In this document: in pieces, positions 1 to 6,006 of the stretch
Layout of the letters: each line of letters starts with the position of its first letter
Position numbering within the stretch: position 1 is the first letter of the stretch
DNA from: Candidatus Segetimicrobium genomatis
GTDB taxonomy: Bacteria > Sysuimicrobiota > Sysuimicrobiia > Sysuimicrobiales > Segetimicrobiaceae
Direction: 5' to 3'
Assembly: GCA_005883865.1 (NCBI GenBank)
Contig: VBAO01000265.1
Span: 1 to 6,006 of the forward strand
Length of the DNA stretch: 6,006 bases
Notes under the pieces: generated by a model
Told to the model about the DNA's origin: nothing
Database searches by the model: none
The model's input: the letters and a program-made list of their open reading frames with translations, nothing else
Program-made: the position numbers and the translations under genes

Positions 1-784
1 GGTCGGGCCGGTACACCGGATGCGCCTCGACGCCCAGGAGGCCCGCGATCTTCCCGTACAGGTCGTTGAGCGTGGTCTCGACCCCGGTGCCGATGTTGTA
101 GACGGGGTTCGGATGGTGCGGCGGCACCGCCAGCGCGAGCAGGTTGGCGTTGACGACGTCGTCGATGTACACGTAGTCCCGCGTCTTGGTCCCGTCCCCC
201 CAGATCTCCGCCTGCCGGCCGCCCGACAGCGTCCGGATGTAGTCGGACATCGCGCCGGTGACCTGCCCGGGGCCGTAGACCGCCGCGTACCGGAGGACCA
301 CGTGCGGTAGGCCGTACGTGCGGTGAAAGAAGCGCAGGTACCCCTCCACCGTGTGCTTCGCCAGCGCGTACGGCGTCACCGGATCGACGGGGGCGGCTTC
401 CGTCACGGGGGGCGTGGACGCATTCCCGTAGAGGAACCCGGACGAGGCGAACACGACCTTGCGCACCCCGAGGGCCCTGGCCTCCTGCAGCAGCCGCACC
501 GACCCGGCCAGCGCATCGATGTCCAACAGGGGGGTCTCGACGGAGCGCGGCACCAGGACATAGAACGCAAAGTGGTAGATCACCTCCGGCCGCACCTCTC
601 GGACGATCTCGCTGAACCGCGCGTCCGCGATGTTGGCCTCGTGGAACGTCACCCCCGAGGGAACCCGCTCCCGGCGGCCGGTGAGGAGGTTGTCCACCAC
701 CGCGACCTGGGCGCCCCCTCGCACCAGGGCCTCGACCGTGTGAGCGCCGATGAACCCCGCGCCGCCGGTGACCAGGACGCGCAT
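1..784 (-). CDS. NAD-dependent sugar epimerase, UDP-glucose 4-epimerase-like (3' end cut by window edge)
   Basis: This is an extended short-chain dehydrogenase/reductase of the nucleotide-sugar epimerase/dehydratase family, probably a cytoplasmic enzyme that interconverts UDP-hexoses for glycan assembly. The frame is open from ATG at 784 to the window edge, giving 261 residues. Relatives are usually about 310, so roughly 50 C-terminal residues lie outside. Visible motifs are the Rossmann glycine motif GGAGFIG (residues 7-13), Asp31 at the end of strand 2 (NAD ribose binding), the ASSG serine region (113-116), the catalytic Y-x3-K as YALAK (139-143), RYAAVYGPGQ (165-174), and IWGDGTKTRDYVYIDDV (194-210) followed by YNIGTG. 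The usual HLAA stretch reads HFAFYVLVPRS (71-81), which suggests a subfamily distinct from classical GalE, so the exact sugar is uncertain. The start is supported by GAGGTG 8 bases upstream and by the glycine motif beginning right after it. It follows the flippase stop by 39 bp. Confidence 0.9.
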   Translation of the reverse strand, partial: MRVLVTGGAGFIGAHTVEALVRGGAQVAVVDNLLTGRRERVPSGVTFHEANIADARFSEIVREVRPEVIYHFAFYVLVPRSVETPLLDIDALAGSVRLLQEARALGVRKVVFASSGFLYGNASTPPVTEAAPVDPVTPYALAKHTVEGYLRFFHRTYGLPHVVLRYAAVYGPGQVTGAMSDYIRTLSGGRQAEIWGDGTKTRDYVYIDDVVNANLLALAVPPHHPNPVYNIGTGVETTLNDLYGKIAGLLGVEAHPVYRPD

Positions 785-792
785 CCCGCGGA

Positions 793-798
793 CACCTC
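793..798 (-). promoter_or_regulatory. ribosome binding site of the left-edge epimerase
   Basis: The minus strand reads GAGGTG here, 8 bases before the ATG at 784-782. It lies in the 39-bp gap after the flippase stop and supports this ATG as the start. I see no promoter-like or terminator-like element in the same gap, so read-through transcription from the flippase is likely. Confidence 0.55.
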
Positions 799-823
799 GC
801 GACCCCCCGCCCGCCGTCGCCGC

Positions 824-2290
824 TCACCTCCCCAGGAGGCCCACGGCGACCGCGGCGGCGCGCGACCGGCCCAGCCCCAGGAACCCGGCCACGTACAGGA
901 GGCTGCCCAGCGGCACGCCGAGCCAGAGCGGGACCTTCGCCAGGACCATCACCGCCCAGGCGACCCCTCCCGACACGCCCGCGCCGAGCAATCCCCGCAC
1001 GACCCCCCCGCTGAGCGGCCGCACCGGGGTCGACTTTCCCGCGAAGACGACCAGCGCGCAGAGCAACACGGCGTGGGTCGCGACCGTCGCCCACGCCGCC
1101 CCATACAGGCCGTACGGGGGGATGAGCGCGAGGTTCAGGACCACGTTCAGGGCCGCCCCCGACAACAACGCCCAGGACAACGTCCGCTGACGATCAAAGA
1201 CGATCATCGCCTGGTAGCTCGGCGTGTACACGAAGACCAGAAGCACCGCGATGGCGAGGATCTTGAGCACCAGGGCCGCGGGACGGAACGCGGCCCCGAA
1301 GATCCACCCCACCGCCGGGTCCGCGGTCGCCAGCACGAGCCATGCGAGATACGCCCCGAGCGCCACCATGCCGACCGACCAGGCGTCCCACCGCTTTCGG
1401 AACGCCTCGTCGACGCGCCCCGCGGTCGAGGCGAACGCGGGAAAGATCACCAGCGACAAGAGGCCGGTGGGGACCAGGAGGATGCCCACCACCCGGGTGG
1501 CGAGGTTGTACCACCCGGTTTCGGTGATCCGGCCAAAGGCCCCGAGGAGCACCGAGTCGATGTTCATGTAGATGGTGGTGGCGCCGCCCGCCAGCGCGAG
1601 GGGGAGCGCAATCCGGAACAGGCGCCGCCAGGCTTCGACGCGCACCGAGCGCCGCACCCGCCACCGGCCGTCCCGCATGACGGCCAGGAGGACCCCCACC
1701 GTCATCACCCCCGACACGAGGTACGCGTAGCTGACATTGAGGGCGGACGGCGCCCGCCACGCCACGAGCGCGACGGCGGCCACGAGAAACACGGTCTGGA
1801 TCACCCTGACCACGAACTCGTACTCCATCCGCTGCCGCGCCCGGAACACCGCGAAGGCCAGGTTCACCAGCTCCAGGACGAAAAACGCGAGGCCGAGCAC
1901 CATGATCATGGCCCAGAGCGCGTGATCCCGGGTCACCCAGCGCATCCCGAGGGCCATGGCCGCCAGGCCCACGCCCCCCAGGACGAGCCGGATCAGCAGG
2001 ATGTCCGGCAGGAGCTCCTCGTTCCCCTTCGCCGCGGCGAGCTCGCGCGTGGTCGTCAGTGCCAGCCCCGAGTCGAACACGATCCCAAACATCGAGGCGA
2101 ACGAGTACGCGAACGCAAACCTCCCGAACTCCGCAGGACCGAACACCCGCGCGATCAGCGGGAGGACGATCAGTTTCAGGCCGCGGACGATCCCTTCGGC
2201 GAGCGTCGCCCAGACGATGTTTTTCACGACCACCTGGGTCCAGTGCCTGTTGACGAGGAGCGACGCCCCCAGGCCCCGCAGGAGACTCAC
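824..2290 (-). CDS. Wzx-type polysaccharide flippase (MOP/MATE superfamily)
   Basis: This is an integral inner-membrane protein of 488 residues, the usual size for polysaccharide/oligosaccharide flippases. It is expected to move undecaprenyl-diphosphate-linked glycan from the cytoplasmic to the periplasmic face. It is hydrophobic throughout, with about 12-14 likely membrane helices. Family hallmarks include VFGPAEFGRFAFAYSF (residues 49-64), FDSGLALTTTRELA (72-85), an intramembrane NIDSVLLGAFGRITETGWYN (243-262), the loop-helix ending IFPAFAS (282-288), and the C-terminal IPPYGLYGAAWATV (390-403). The start is GTG at 2290-2288, sharing GTGA with the TGA (2289-2287) of the preceding glycosyltransferase. 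No good ribosome binding site precedes it, so translation probably depends on coupling to the upstream gene. The same frame stays open further upstream to 2731, but that extension encodes glycosyltransferase C-domain sequence and reflects the frame damage there rather than a natural fusion. Substrate specificity cannot be read from the sequence. Confidence 0.9.
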   Translation of the reverse strand: MSLLRGLGASLLVNRHWTQVVVKNIVWATLAEGIVRGLKLIVLPLIARVFGPAEFGRFAFAYSFASMFGIVFDSGLALTTTRELAAAKGNEELLPDILLIRLVLGGVGLAAMALGMRWVTRDHALWAMIMVLGLAFFVLELVNLAFAVFRARQRMEYEFVVRVIQTVFLVAAVALVAWRAPSALNVSYAYLVSGVMTVGVLLAVMRDGRWRVRRSVRVEAWRRLFRIALPLALAGGATTIYMNIDSVLLGAFGRITETGWYNLATRVVGILLVPTGLLSLVIFPAFASTAGRVDEAFRKRWDAWSVGMVALGAYLAWLVLATADPAVGWIFGAAFRPAALVLKILAIAVLLVFVYTPSYQAMIVFDRQRTLSWALLSGAALNVVLNLALIPPYGLYGAAWATVATHAVLLCALVVFAGKSTPVRPLSGGVVRGLLGAGVSGGVAWAVMVLAKVPLWLGVPLGSLLYVAGFLGLGRSRAAAVAVGLLGR

Positions 2291-3470
2291 TGCGGTCCGC
2301 GCGCCGCGAGGACGACCTGGGCAAACAACTCCGAGAAGTGCTGCGCCATCGTGTCCCAGGAGTTCGCCCGCCCCACCGCGGAGGCCCGCTCTCCCATTTG
2401 CCGTCGGGCGGATGCGGGCATGGCGAGAAATTCCTTCATCGTCTCGGCCAACGCCTGGGGAGCAGACGTCCGCGGCGATCACCGGCCGCCCGTACGCGCA
2501 GGCCCCCTTCAGGAGCGGGCCGCTCCCCCCCCGGTACATGCCGGTGTACGGGAGCACCAGCACGTCGGCCGCGGCAAAGCAGACCGGCACGTCCGCCTCG
2601 GAGATGAACTCCGCCCTGAGCTCCACCCGGTCGTCCACGCCGGCGCGGCGCACCAGGCGCATCACCTCCTGGCGGGTGTACTCCATGGGAAAGCCCGCGA
2701 TCAGCAGGCGAAAATCCTCGCCGCGCGCCATCGCGGCGGCGCCGACCAGGGTTTCGAGGCCTTTGTCCTAACAGCGGCCCGGGGTAATCGATCCCGAGCG
2801 CCCGGCGCGCCTCCTGACGGCCCTGGGGCGGCGGCGGGGCGTCCCCCCCTTCGGGGATCGCGACCACGGGGAAGGAGACCGGCAGCCTCAGTTGGGCCTT
2901 GAGCCGCTCCTGGTGCCACTCTCCCAGCACGGCGCACGCCGCGATCTCCCGGCCCAGGGTGTTCCGGAACACCTCGCGTTGGATGACCTTGTAGCTCTTC
3001 CTCAGGACCGATCCCGGGTAGTCCCGAAACGAGAAGTTCGCCGCATTGACCTCCATCACCACGGGGGGCAGCCGCCGGCGGTGCGCCCGGAGGAGCAGGG
3101 ACGCGACGAGGAACTCCACGTCGGTCATGTAGAGGACGTCGAACTCGCGGGTCCGGCACATGGCCAGGGCCGCGGCGGCGACGCAGTAACTGTTGCGGTA
3201 GTAGCCCCAGTAATAGTAGAGCGGACTCCGGTTCAACGCCCGGTCGAATCGATCAAACGACAAGGCGCCGTTGCCGATCAGCTCAACGAGAAACGCGGGC
3301 TGCCCGTCGAGGTAGGGCCCCGGCGCGATCCGGTTGGTGCAGACGGTGACCCGGTGTCCCAACCGCCCAAGCGCCTGGCACAGCTTCACGGTGAAGATCC
3401 CGTGATGGCCCACCTTGTCCCCGGTGGGCTGCACCACGAGGATCCGCAGCGGCGGACGCGGCGAGCTCAT
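2287..3470 (-). pseudogene. family 4 glycosyltransferase (GT-B fold), disrupted by two frame-changing junctions
   Basis: This is a GT4-like cytoplasmic glycosyltransferase that would add a sugar to the lipid-linked intermediate. From ATG 3470 the N-terminal domain is intact: LRILVVQPTGDKVGHHGIF at residues 8-26, and through RRALGIDYPGPLL to residue 234. The C-terminal donor domain is then found in two other frames. Positions about 2767-2464 give DKGLETLVGAAAMARGEDF, LVLPYTGMYRGGSGPLLKG and GRPVIAADV. Positions about 2460-2287 give PQALAETMKEF to LFAQVVLAARGPQ and the stop. At both joins conserved residues appear to be missing as well as the frame changing, which points to short deletions. As read literally, the frame from 3470 stops at 2436, giving 344 residues whose last 110 are nonsense. 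The restored protein would be about 420 residues. The usual EX7E glutamates are Arg and Lys here. The gene starts 31 bp after the sugar transferase stop, without a clear ribosome binding site. It may be decayed, or the sequence may contain errors. Confidence 0.8.
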
Positions 3471-3501
3471 GGGCGACCGGGACCGCCGGCAGGAGGGACG
3501 G

Positions 3502-4944
3502 CTACCGGCCCTTGAGCGTCACGGCGTGCGCGATCGTCTTCAAGACAATGAGCAGATCGAGCCATAAGGACTGGTGCTTGATGTAGTACAGATCGTACTG
3601 GAGCCGGAGCAGCACGTCGCCCGGGGACCCTGCGTATCCCTGCCGGACCAACCCCCAGCCCCCCATGCCGGGCTTCACCACGTGCCGGAGGCGATAGATC
3701 GGGAGCTCGCGGGCCAGCCGCTCCACGAACTCCGGCCGCTCCGGCCGCGGGCCCACGATGCTCATCTCGCCCCGGAGGACGTTCAGGAACTGCGGGAACT
3801 CGTCGAGGTGCGACGCCCGCAGGAACCGGCCGACCCGGGTCACCCGCGAATCGCGCTCCTTGGCCCAGAGCGCCTCCCCGTGCTCGGCCCCCCGGATCAT
3901 GGAGCGAAACTTGAACGCGCGAAAGACGACCCCGCCCTTGCCGATCCGCTCCTGCGAGTAGAAGACCGGGCCCGGGGTGTCCAGCACGATGGCCAGGGCA
4001 ATGAACGGGAGGAGGGAGGCGAGCACCACCAGCCCAACGCCGGCGAGGAGAAGGTCCAGGCTCCGTTTGGCCAGCTGCCACAGCGGGCTCGTCATCGCAG
4101 ACGGCGCCGGAATGGCGGCATACCACTTCTCTCCCACGTGCTCGACCGGGACCCTGCCGGTCAACTGTTCATAGACGACCGGCATCGGGGCGATCTCGAC
4201 GCCCTTTTCGACGCAGTCCATCAGCGTCTGGAGGAGATCCGCGTCGACGTCTCCGGTGATCGCCAGGATCAACGTCGAGATCCGGTGGGCGCCGATCACG
4301 TCCTTGAGGGTTCGCCGGTTTCCCAGGATGGGGAGGCCTCCCTGGGAGAGCACTCCGGCCTTCGCCGGATCGTCGTCGATGAACCCGACCACCTGGTAGC
4401 CGCTGTGACCCTCATTCAGCAATGCCTGGGCCACCGTCTGCCCGGCCCGACCCGCCCCCACGATCAACGTGTGCCGCTCGTACACCGGCGTTGGGAGCGC
4501 CCACGTGTACAGGCGCCGCCCGGCGAGCAGGGCCAGGACGAGGAAGACCGGGAAGCTCTCGAGCGCGAGGCGCGATCCGGGGAGCGGTGGGGTCACCCGT
4601 GGGAGGAGGAGGTACAGCCCCGCCGTCAGGAGGCCGGCCCTGATCACGGCCCGCGGGCTGGCCTCGAACCGGCTGGTCACGTGCGGTTCGTAGGCGTCGA
4701 GGGCGTAACTGATTGCGAGCCACAGCCCGGTCAGAATGGCAAACCAGGACGGGTGGTCGATCAGCGGGTCGAGCGTCACGAGGTGGGACCGCACGCCCAG
4801 CGCCAGGAGCAGGGCGCCGTTCACCGCGAGCAGATCCATGCCGACCAGCAGCAGCCGCCGCTCCGACACCTGGAGCGGCACCCGGAAGACGCGGGATGCG
4901 GCCCGCCCGGGGCTCACCGGCAACGAGGAGCCGCGCTCGATCAC
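3502..4944 (-). CDS. polyprenyl-phosphate sugar-1-phosphate transferase (exopolysaccharide initiating glycosyltransferase, WbaP/WcaJ type)
   Basis: This membrane enzyme transfers a sugar-1-phosphate from a nucleotide sugar to undecaprenyl phosphate, the first committed step of lipid-linked polysaccharide synthesis. The 480 residues match the usual family length. Domains in order are an N-terminal region with about four to five membrane helices (roughly 30-150), a Rossmann-like CoA-binding-type domain with IVGAGRAG (161-168) and GFIDDDP (187-193), then a bacterial sugar transferase domain (about 291-475). The last has the membrane-entering helix KRSLDLLLAGVGLVVL, PVFYSQERIGKGG, KFRSM (345-349), the catalytic Asp-Glu pair in HLDEFPQ (Asp381, Glu382), SIVGPRPERPEF (395-406), and LQYDLYYIKHQSL (448-460). 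The GTG start at 4944-4942 shares GTGA with the stop of the preceding epimerase and has AGAGGTG just upstream. An open extension to 5046 overlaps conserved epimerase coding sequence, so I did not use it. The gene appears intact, with no missing motifs. The identity of the first sugar is unknown. Confidence 0.95.
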   Translation of the reverse strand: MIERGSSLPVSPGRAASRVFRVPLQVSERRLLLVGMDLLAVNGALLLALGVRSHLVTLDPLIDHPSWFAILTGLWLAISYALDAYEPHVTSRFEASPRAVIRAGLLTAGLYLLLPRVTPPLPGSRLALESFPVFLVLALLAGRRLYTWALPTPVYERHTLIVGAGRAGQTVAQALLNEGHSGYQVVGFIDDDPAKAGVLSQGGLPILGNRRTLKDVIGAHRISTLILAITGDVDADLLQTLMDCVEKGVEIAPMPVVYEQLTGRVPVEHVGEKWYAAIPAPSAMTSPLWQLAKRSLDLLLAGVGLVVLASLLPFIALAIVLDTPGPVFYSQERIGKGGVVFRAFKFRSMIRGAEHGEALWAKERDSRVTRVGRFLRASHLDEFPQFLNVLRGEMSIVGPRPERPEFVERLARELPIYRLRHVVKPGMGGWGLVRQGYAGSPGDVLLRLQYDLYYIKHQSLWLDLLIVLKTIAHAVTLKGR

Positions 4945-5879
4945 TTGCGCACCTCTTCCCGGATCCTCCCGGTCCGCATCAGCTGCTCGCGAATCCACCG
5001 GTAGGTCCGCCCCAGCCCTTCCTCCAGCGGCACTCGGGGCTCCCACCCGAGGACGCGCCGCAGCTTCGTGTTGTCGCTGTTGCGGCCGCGCACCCCCTGC
5101 GGCTTGCTCAGGTCATGTCGCTTGGTCACCCACTTCCCCGCGATCCGGGCGACCAGATCCACCAGCTCGTCGATGCTCACCAGCCGATCGGACCCCAGGT
5201 TGATCGGCTCATGCTCGTCCGTCTGCATCAGCCTCAGGATGCCTTCCACGCAGTCGTCGATGTAGCAGTAGGAACGCGTCTGCCGGCCGTCCCCCCACAC
5301 CTCGATCTCGCCGCCGTCCGCGGCGTCGTACGTGCCGAGGGGCCCGTAGACGTTGTGGAACCGGACCACGTAGGTGCGGAGGCCGTAATCCTCGCGGTAG
5401 TGGCGGCACATCCGCTCGGTGAAGAGCTTCTCCCACCCATACCCGTCCTCGGCGTCCGCCGGGTACGCCTCCTCCTCCTTGAGCGGCGTCACCTCGGGGA
5501 CGTTCTGCCGATACCCCGGGTACACGCAGGCCGACGACGTGAAGAGGAATTTCGAGACCCCGTTGACCCTCGCCGCCTCCAGCATGTGGGTGTTGATGAG
5601 CACGCTGTCGCGCATGATCTCGGCTTTGTAGGCGGTGATGAACCCGATCCCCCCCATGTTCGCGGCGAGATGGTAGCATTCGTCCACCGCCTGAGTCGCC
5701 TGAAGACAATCGGGCCACCGCCGGAGGTCCAACAGCGCGAACTCATCCGCCGGCGTCGGCTCGTACTCGGGGCGCTTGACGTCCACCCCCCGCACCCAGC
5801 AACCGCGCGCCTTGAGCTGTTTCACGAGGTGGTGCCCGATGAAGCCTCCTGCCCCGGTGACCAGAATCTTCGCGCTCAC
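4941..5879 (-). CDS. GDP-mannose 3,5-epimerase-like NAD-dependent epimerase, apparently missing the catalytic-lysine loop
   Basis: This is an extended short-chain dehydrogenase/reductase of 312 residues, very similar to plant GDP-mannose 3,5-epimerase (GME), which makes GDP-L-galactose or GDP-L-gulose. Visible motifs are TGAGGFIG (8-15), NMGGIGFI (74-81), SSACVYP with Cys118 at the position of the catalytic cysteine (115-121), Y-x3-K as YGWEK (147-151), RFHNVYGPLGTY (173-184), EVWGDGRQTRSY (193-204), EPINLGSD (224-231) and GVRGRNSDNT (262-271). In GME, GPxGT is followed by a GGREKAP-like segment whose Lys (K217 in Arabidopsis, from memory) is the second catalytic acid/base. Here GTYD runs straight into AADGGEIEVWGDG, so about 15-17 residues including that Lys are absent in frame. 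The protein may be inactive, altered, or misassembled. The GTG start at 5879 is fixed by a strong AGGAGG 7 bases upstream. The stop overlaps the next gene by four bases (GTGA). GME activity is inferred from similarity. Other 3,5- or 4-epimerase roles are possible. Confidence 0.88.
   Translation of the reverse strand: MSAKILVTGAGGFIGHHLVKQLKARGCWVRGVDVKRPEYEPTPADEFALLDLRRWPDCLQATQAVDECYHLAANMGGIGFITAYKAEIMRDSVLINTHMLEAARVNGVSKFLFTSSACVYPGYRQNVPEVTPLKEEEAYPADAEDGYGWEKLFTERMCRHYREDYGLRTYVVRFHNVYGPLGTYDAADGGEIEVWGDGRQTRSYCYIDDCVEGILRLMQTDEHEPINLGSDRLVSIDELVDLVARIAGKWVTKRHDLSKPQGVRGRNSDNTKLRRVLGWEPRVPLEEGLGRTYRWIREQLMRTGRIREEVRK
4950..4956 (-). promoter_or_regulatory. ribosome binding site deciding the GTG start of the sugar transferase
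   Basis: The minus strand reads AGAGGTG, with AGAGG ending 7 bases before the GTG at 4944-4942. It lies inside the last codons of the upstream epimerase. It supports the overlapping GTGA start over the longer upstream ATG at 5046. Confidence 0.55.
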
Positions 5880-6006
5880 GAAGATCCCTCCTCACGCGAT
5901 TGGGCTCGGGCGGCGCCGACGGGCATCGGACGTTCGAGGGGCCCCCGCCCCCGCGTCCCCCCCTCGCGCGCCCCGGCATCCCCGGCGGCCTCCGGCGCGC
6001 GGACGG
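5876..6006 (-). CDS. possible C-terminal tail of an upstream gene (5' end outside window)
   Basis: One minus-strand frame enters from the right edge and stays open for 42 codons. It ends with TGA at 5878-5876, overlapping the epimerase start as GTGA, exactly like the two other gene junctions in this window. The residues are rich in Ala, Gly, Arg and Glu (for example LERPMPVGAARAQSREEGSS at the end), as in a disordered tail, and no domain is recognisable. A second frame also enters from the edge and stops at 5892. The third stays open into the epimerase. The evidence is therefore only the stop/start geometry, and this stretch could instead be a GC-rich leader. I see no promoter or terminator in it. 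Confidence 0.35.
   Translation of the reverse strand, partial: VRAPEAAGDAGAREGGTRGRGPLERPMPVGAARAQSREEGSS
5887..5892 (-). promoter_or_regulatory. strong ribosome binding site of the GME-like epimerase
   Basis: The minus strand reads AGGAGG, a perfect Shine-Dalgarno core, 7 bases before the GTG at 5879-5877. It is the best ribosome binding site in the window and decides the start codon, which is followed at once by the Rossmann strand AKILVTGAGG. Confidence 0.8.

Noticed and set aside
2436..2771. Programmed ribosomal frameshifting as an explanation of the broken glycosyltransferase
   Set aside because: No slippery heptamer is visible at either join, two separate shifts would be needed, and conserved residues seem absent rather than merely out of frame.
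323..2902. Very long plus-strand open frame (859 codons) opposite the flippase and glycosyltransferase
   Set aside because: Its product is dominated by Arg, Pro, His, Gly and Asp with no domain. It lies antisense to a clear membrane protein and arises from strong G/C third-position bias that removes stop codons on the other strand.
3574..5004. Plus-strand open frame of 476 codons opposite the sugar transferase
   Set aside because: Same cause. The minus-strand gene has complete, conserved domains, while this frame gives low-complexity polar sequence without a recognisable motif.
4945..5046. Longer N-terminus for the sugar transferase from ATG at 5046
   Set aside because: The extra 34 residues overlap conserved C-terminal epimerase codons in another frame and look like polar shadow sequence. 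The GTG at 4944 has a ribosome binding site and the GTGA overlap.
5304..5325. GC-rich imperfect inverted repeat near the epimerase loop junction (GCCGCGGACGGCGGC on the minus strand)
   Set aside because: It is too short and imperfect to call a terminator or regulatory hairpin, and it sits inside a coding region. It could have favoured a slippage deletion, but nothing here proves that.
5743..5979. Minus-strand frame of 78 codons starting at 5979
   Set aside because: It runs out of frame through the conserved Rossmann motif of the epimerase and has Gly/Arg-rich composition without a ribosome binding site. The frame ending at 5876 is a better candidate for an upstream gene.

Overview
The window is GC-rich bacterial DNA (about two thirds G+C by eye). 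It carries one tightly packed block of polysaccharide-biosynthesis genes, all on the minus strand, so transcription runs from the right edge toward position 1. Strong G/C third positions, GTG starts and 4-base GTGA stop/start overlaps suit a high-GC environmental bacterium. The sequence alone does not identify a phylum.

Layout in the direction of transcription: (1) a possible C-terminal tail of an upstream gene (6006-5876); (2) an NAD-dependent sugar epimerase closely resembling GDP-mannose 3,5-epimerase (5879-4941); (3) a polyprenyl-phosphate sugar-1-phosphate transferase, the initiating enzyme of lipid-linked glycan assembly (4944-3502); (4) a family-4 glycosyltransferase whose reading frame is broken twice (3470-2287); (5) a Wzx/MOP-type flippase (2290-824); (6) a second sugar epimerase, UDP-glucose 4-epimerase-like, running off the left edge (784-1). 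Gaps between genes are 39 bp or less, or the genes overlap, so this is probably one operon. I see no internal promoter, terminator, RNA gene, repeat array or mobile element.

Together the genes fit a Wzx-dependent exopolysaccharide, capsule or O-antigen pathway. The two epimerases would supply nucleotide sugars, the sugar transferase would load the first sugar phosphate onto undecaprenyl phosphate, the glycosyltransferase would extend the chain, and the flippase would move the lipid-linked unit across the inner membrane. No Wzy polymerase, chain-length regulator or export protein is visible here.

The main oddity is three places where conserved sequence appears to be missing inside otherwise well-preserved genes. 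Two are in the glycosyltransferase: one before its DKGLE motif and one after its GRPVIAADV motif. Both change the frame. One is in frame in the GDP-mannose-epimerase-like gene and removes the loop holding the family's catalytic lysine. They look like short deletions, either real gene decay or assembly errors. I found no evidence of a wholly new system.
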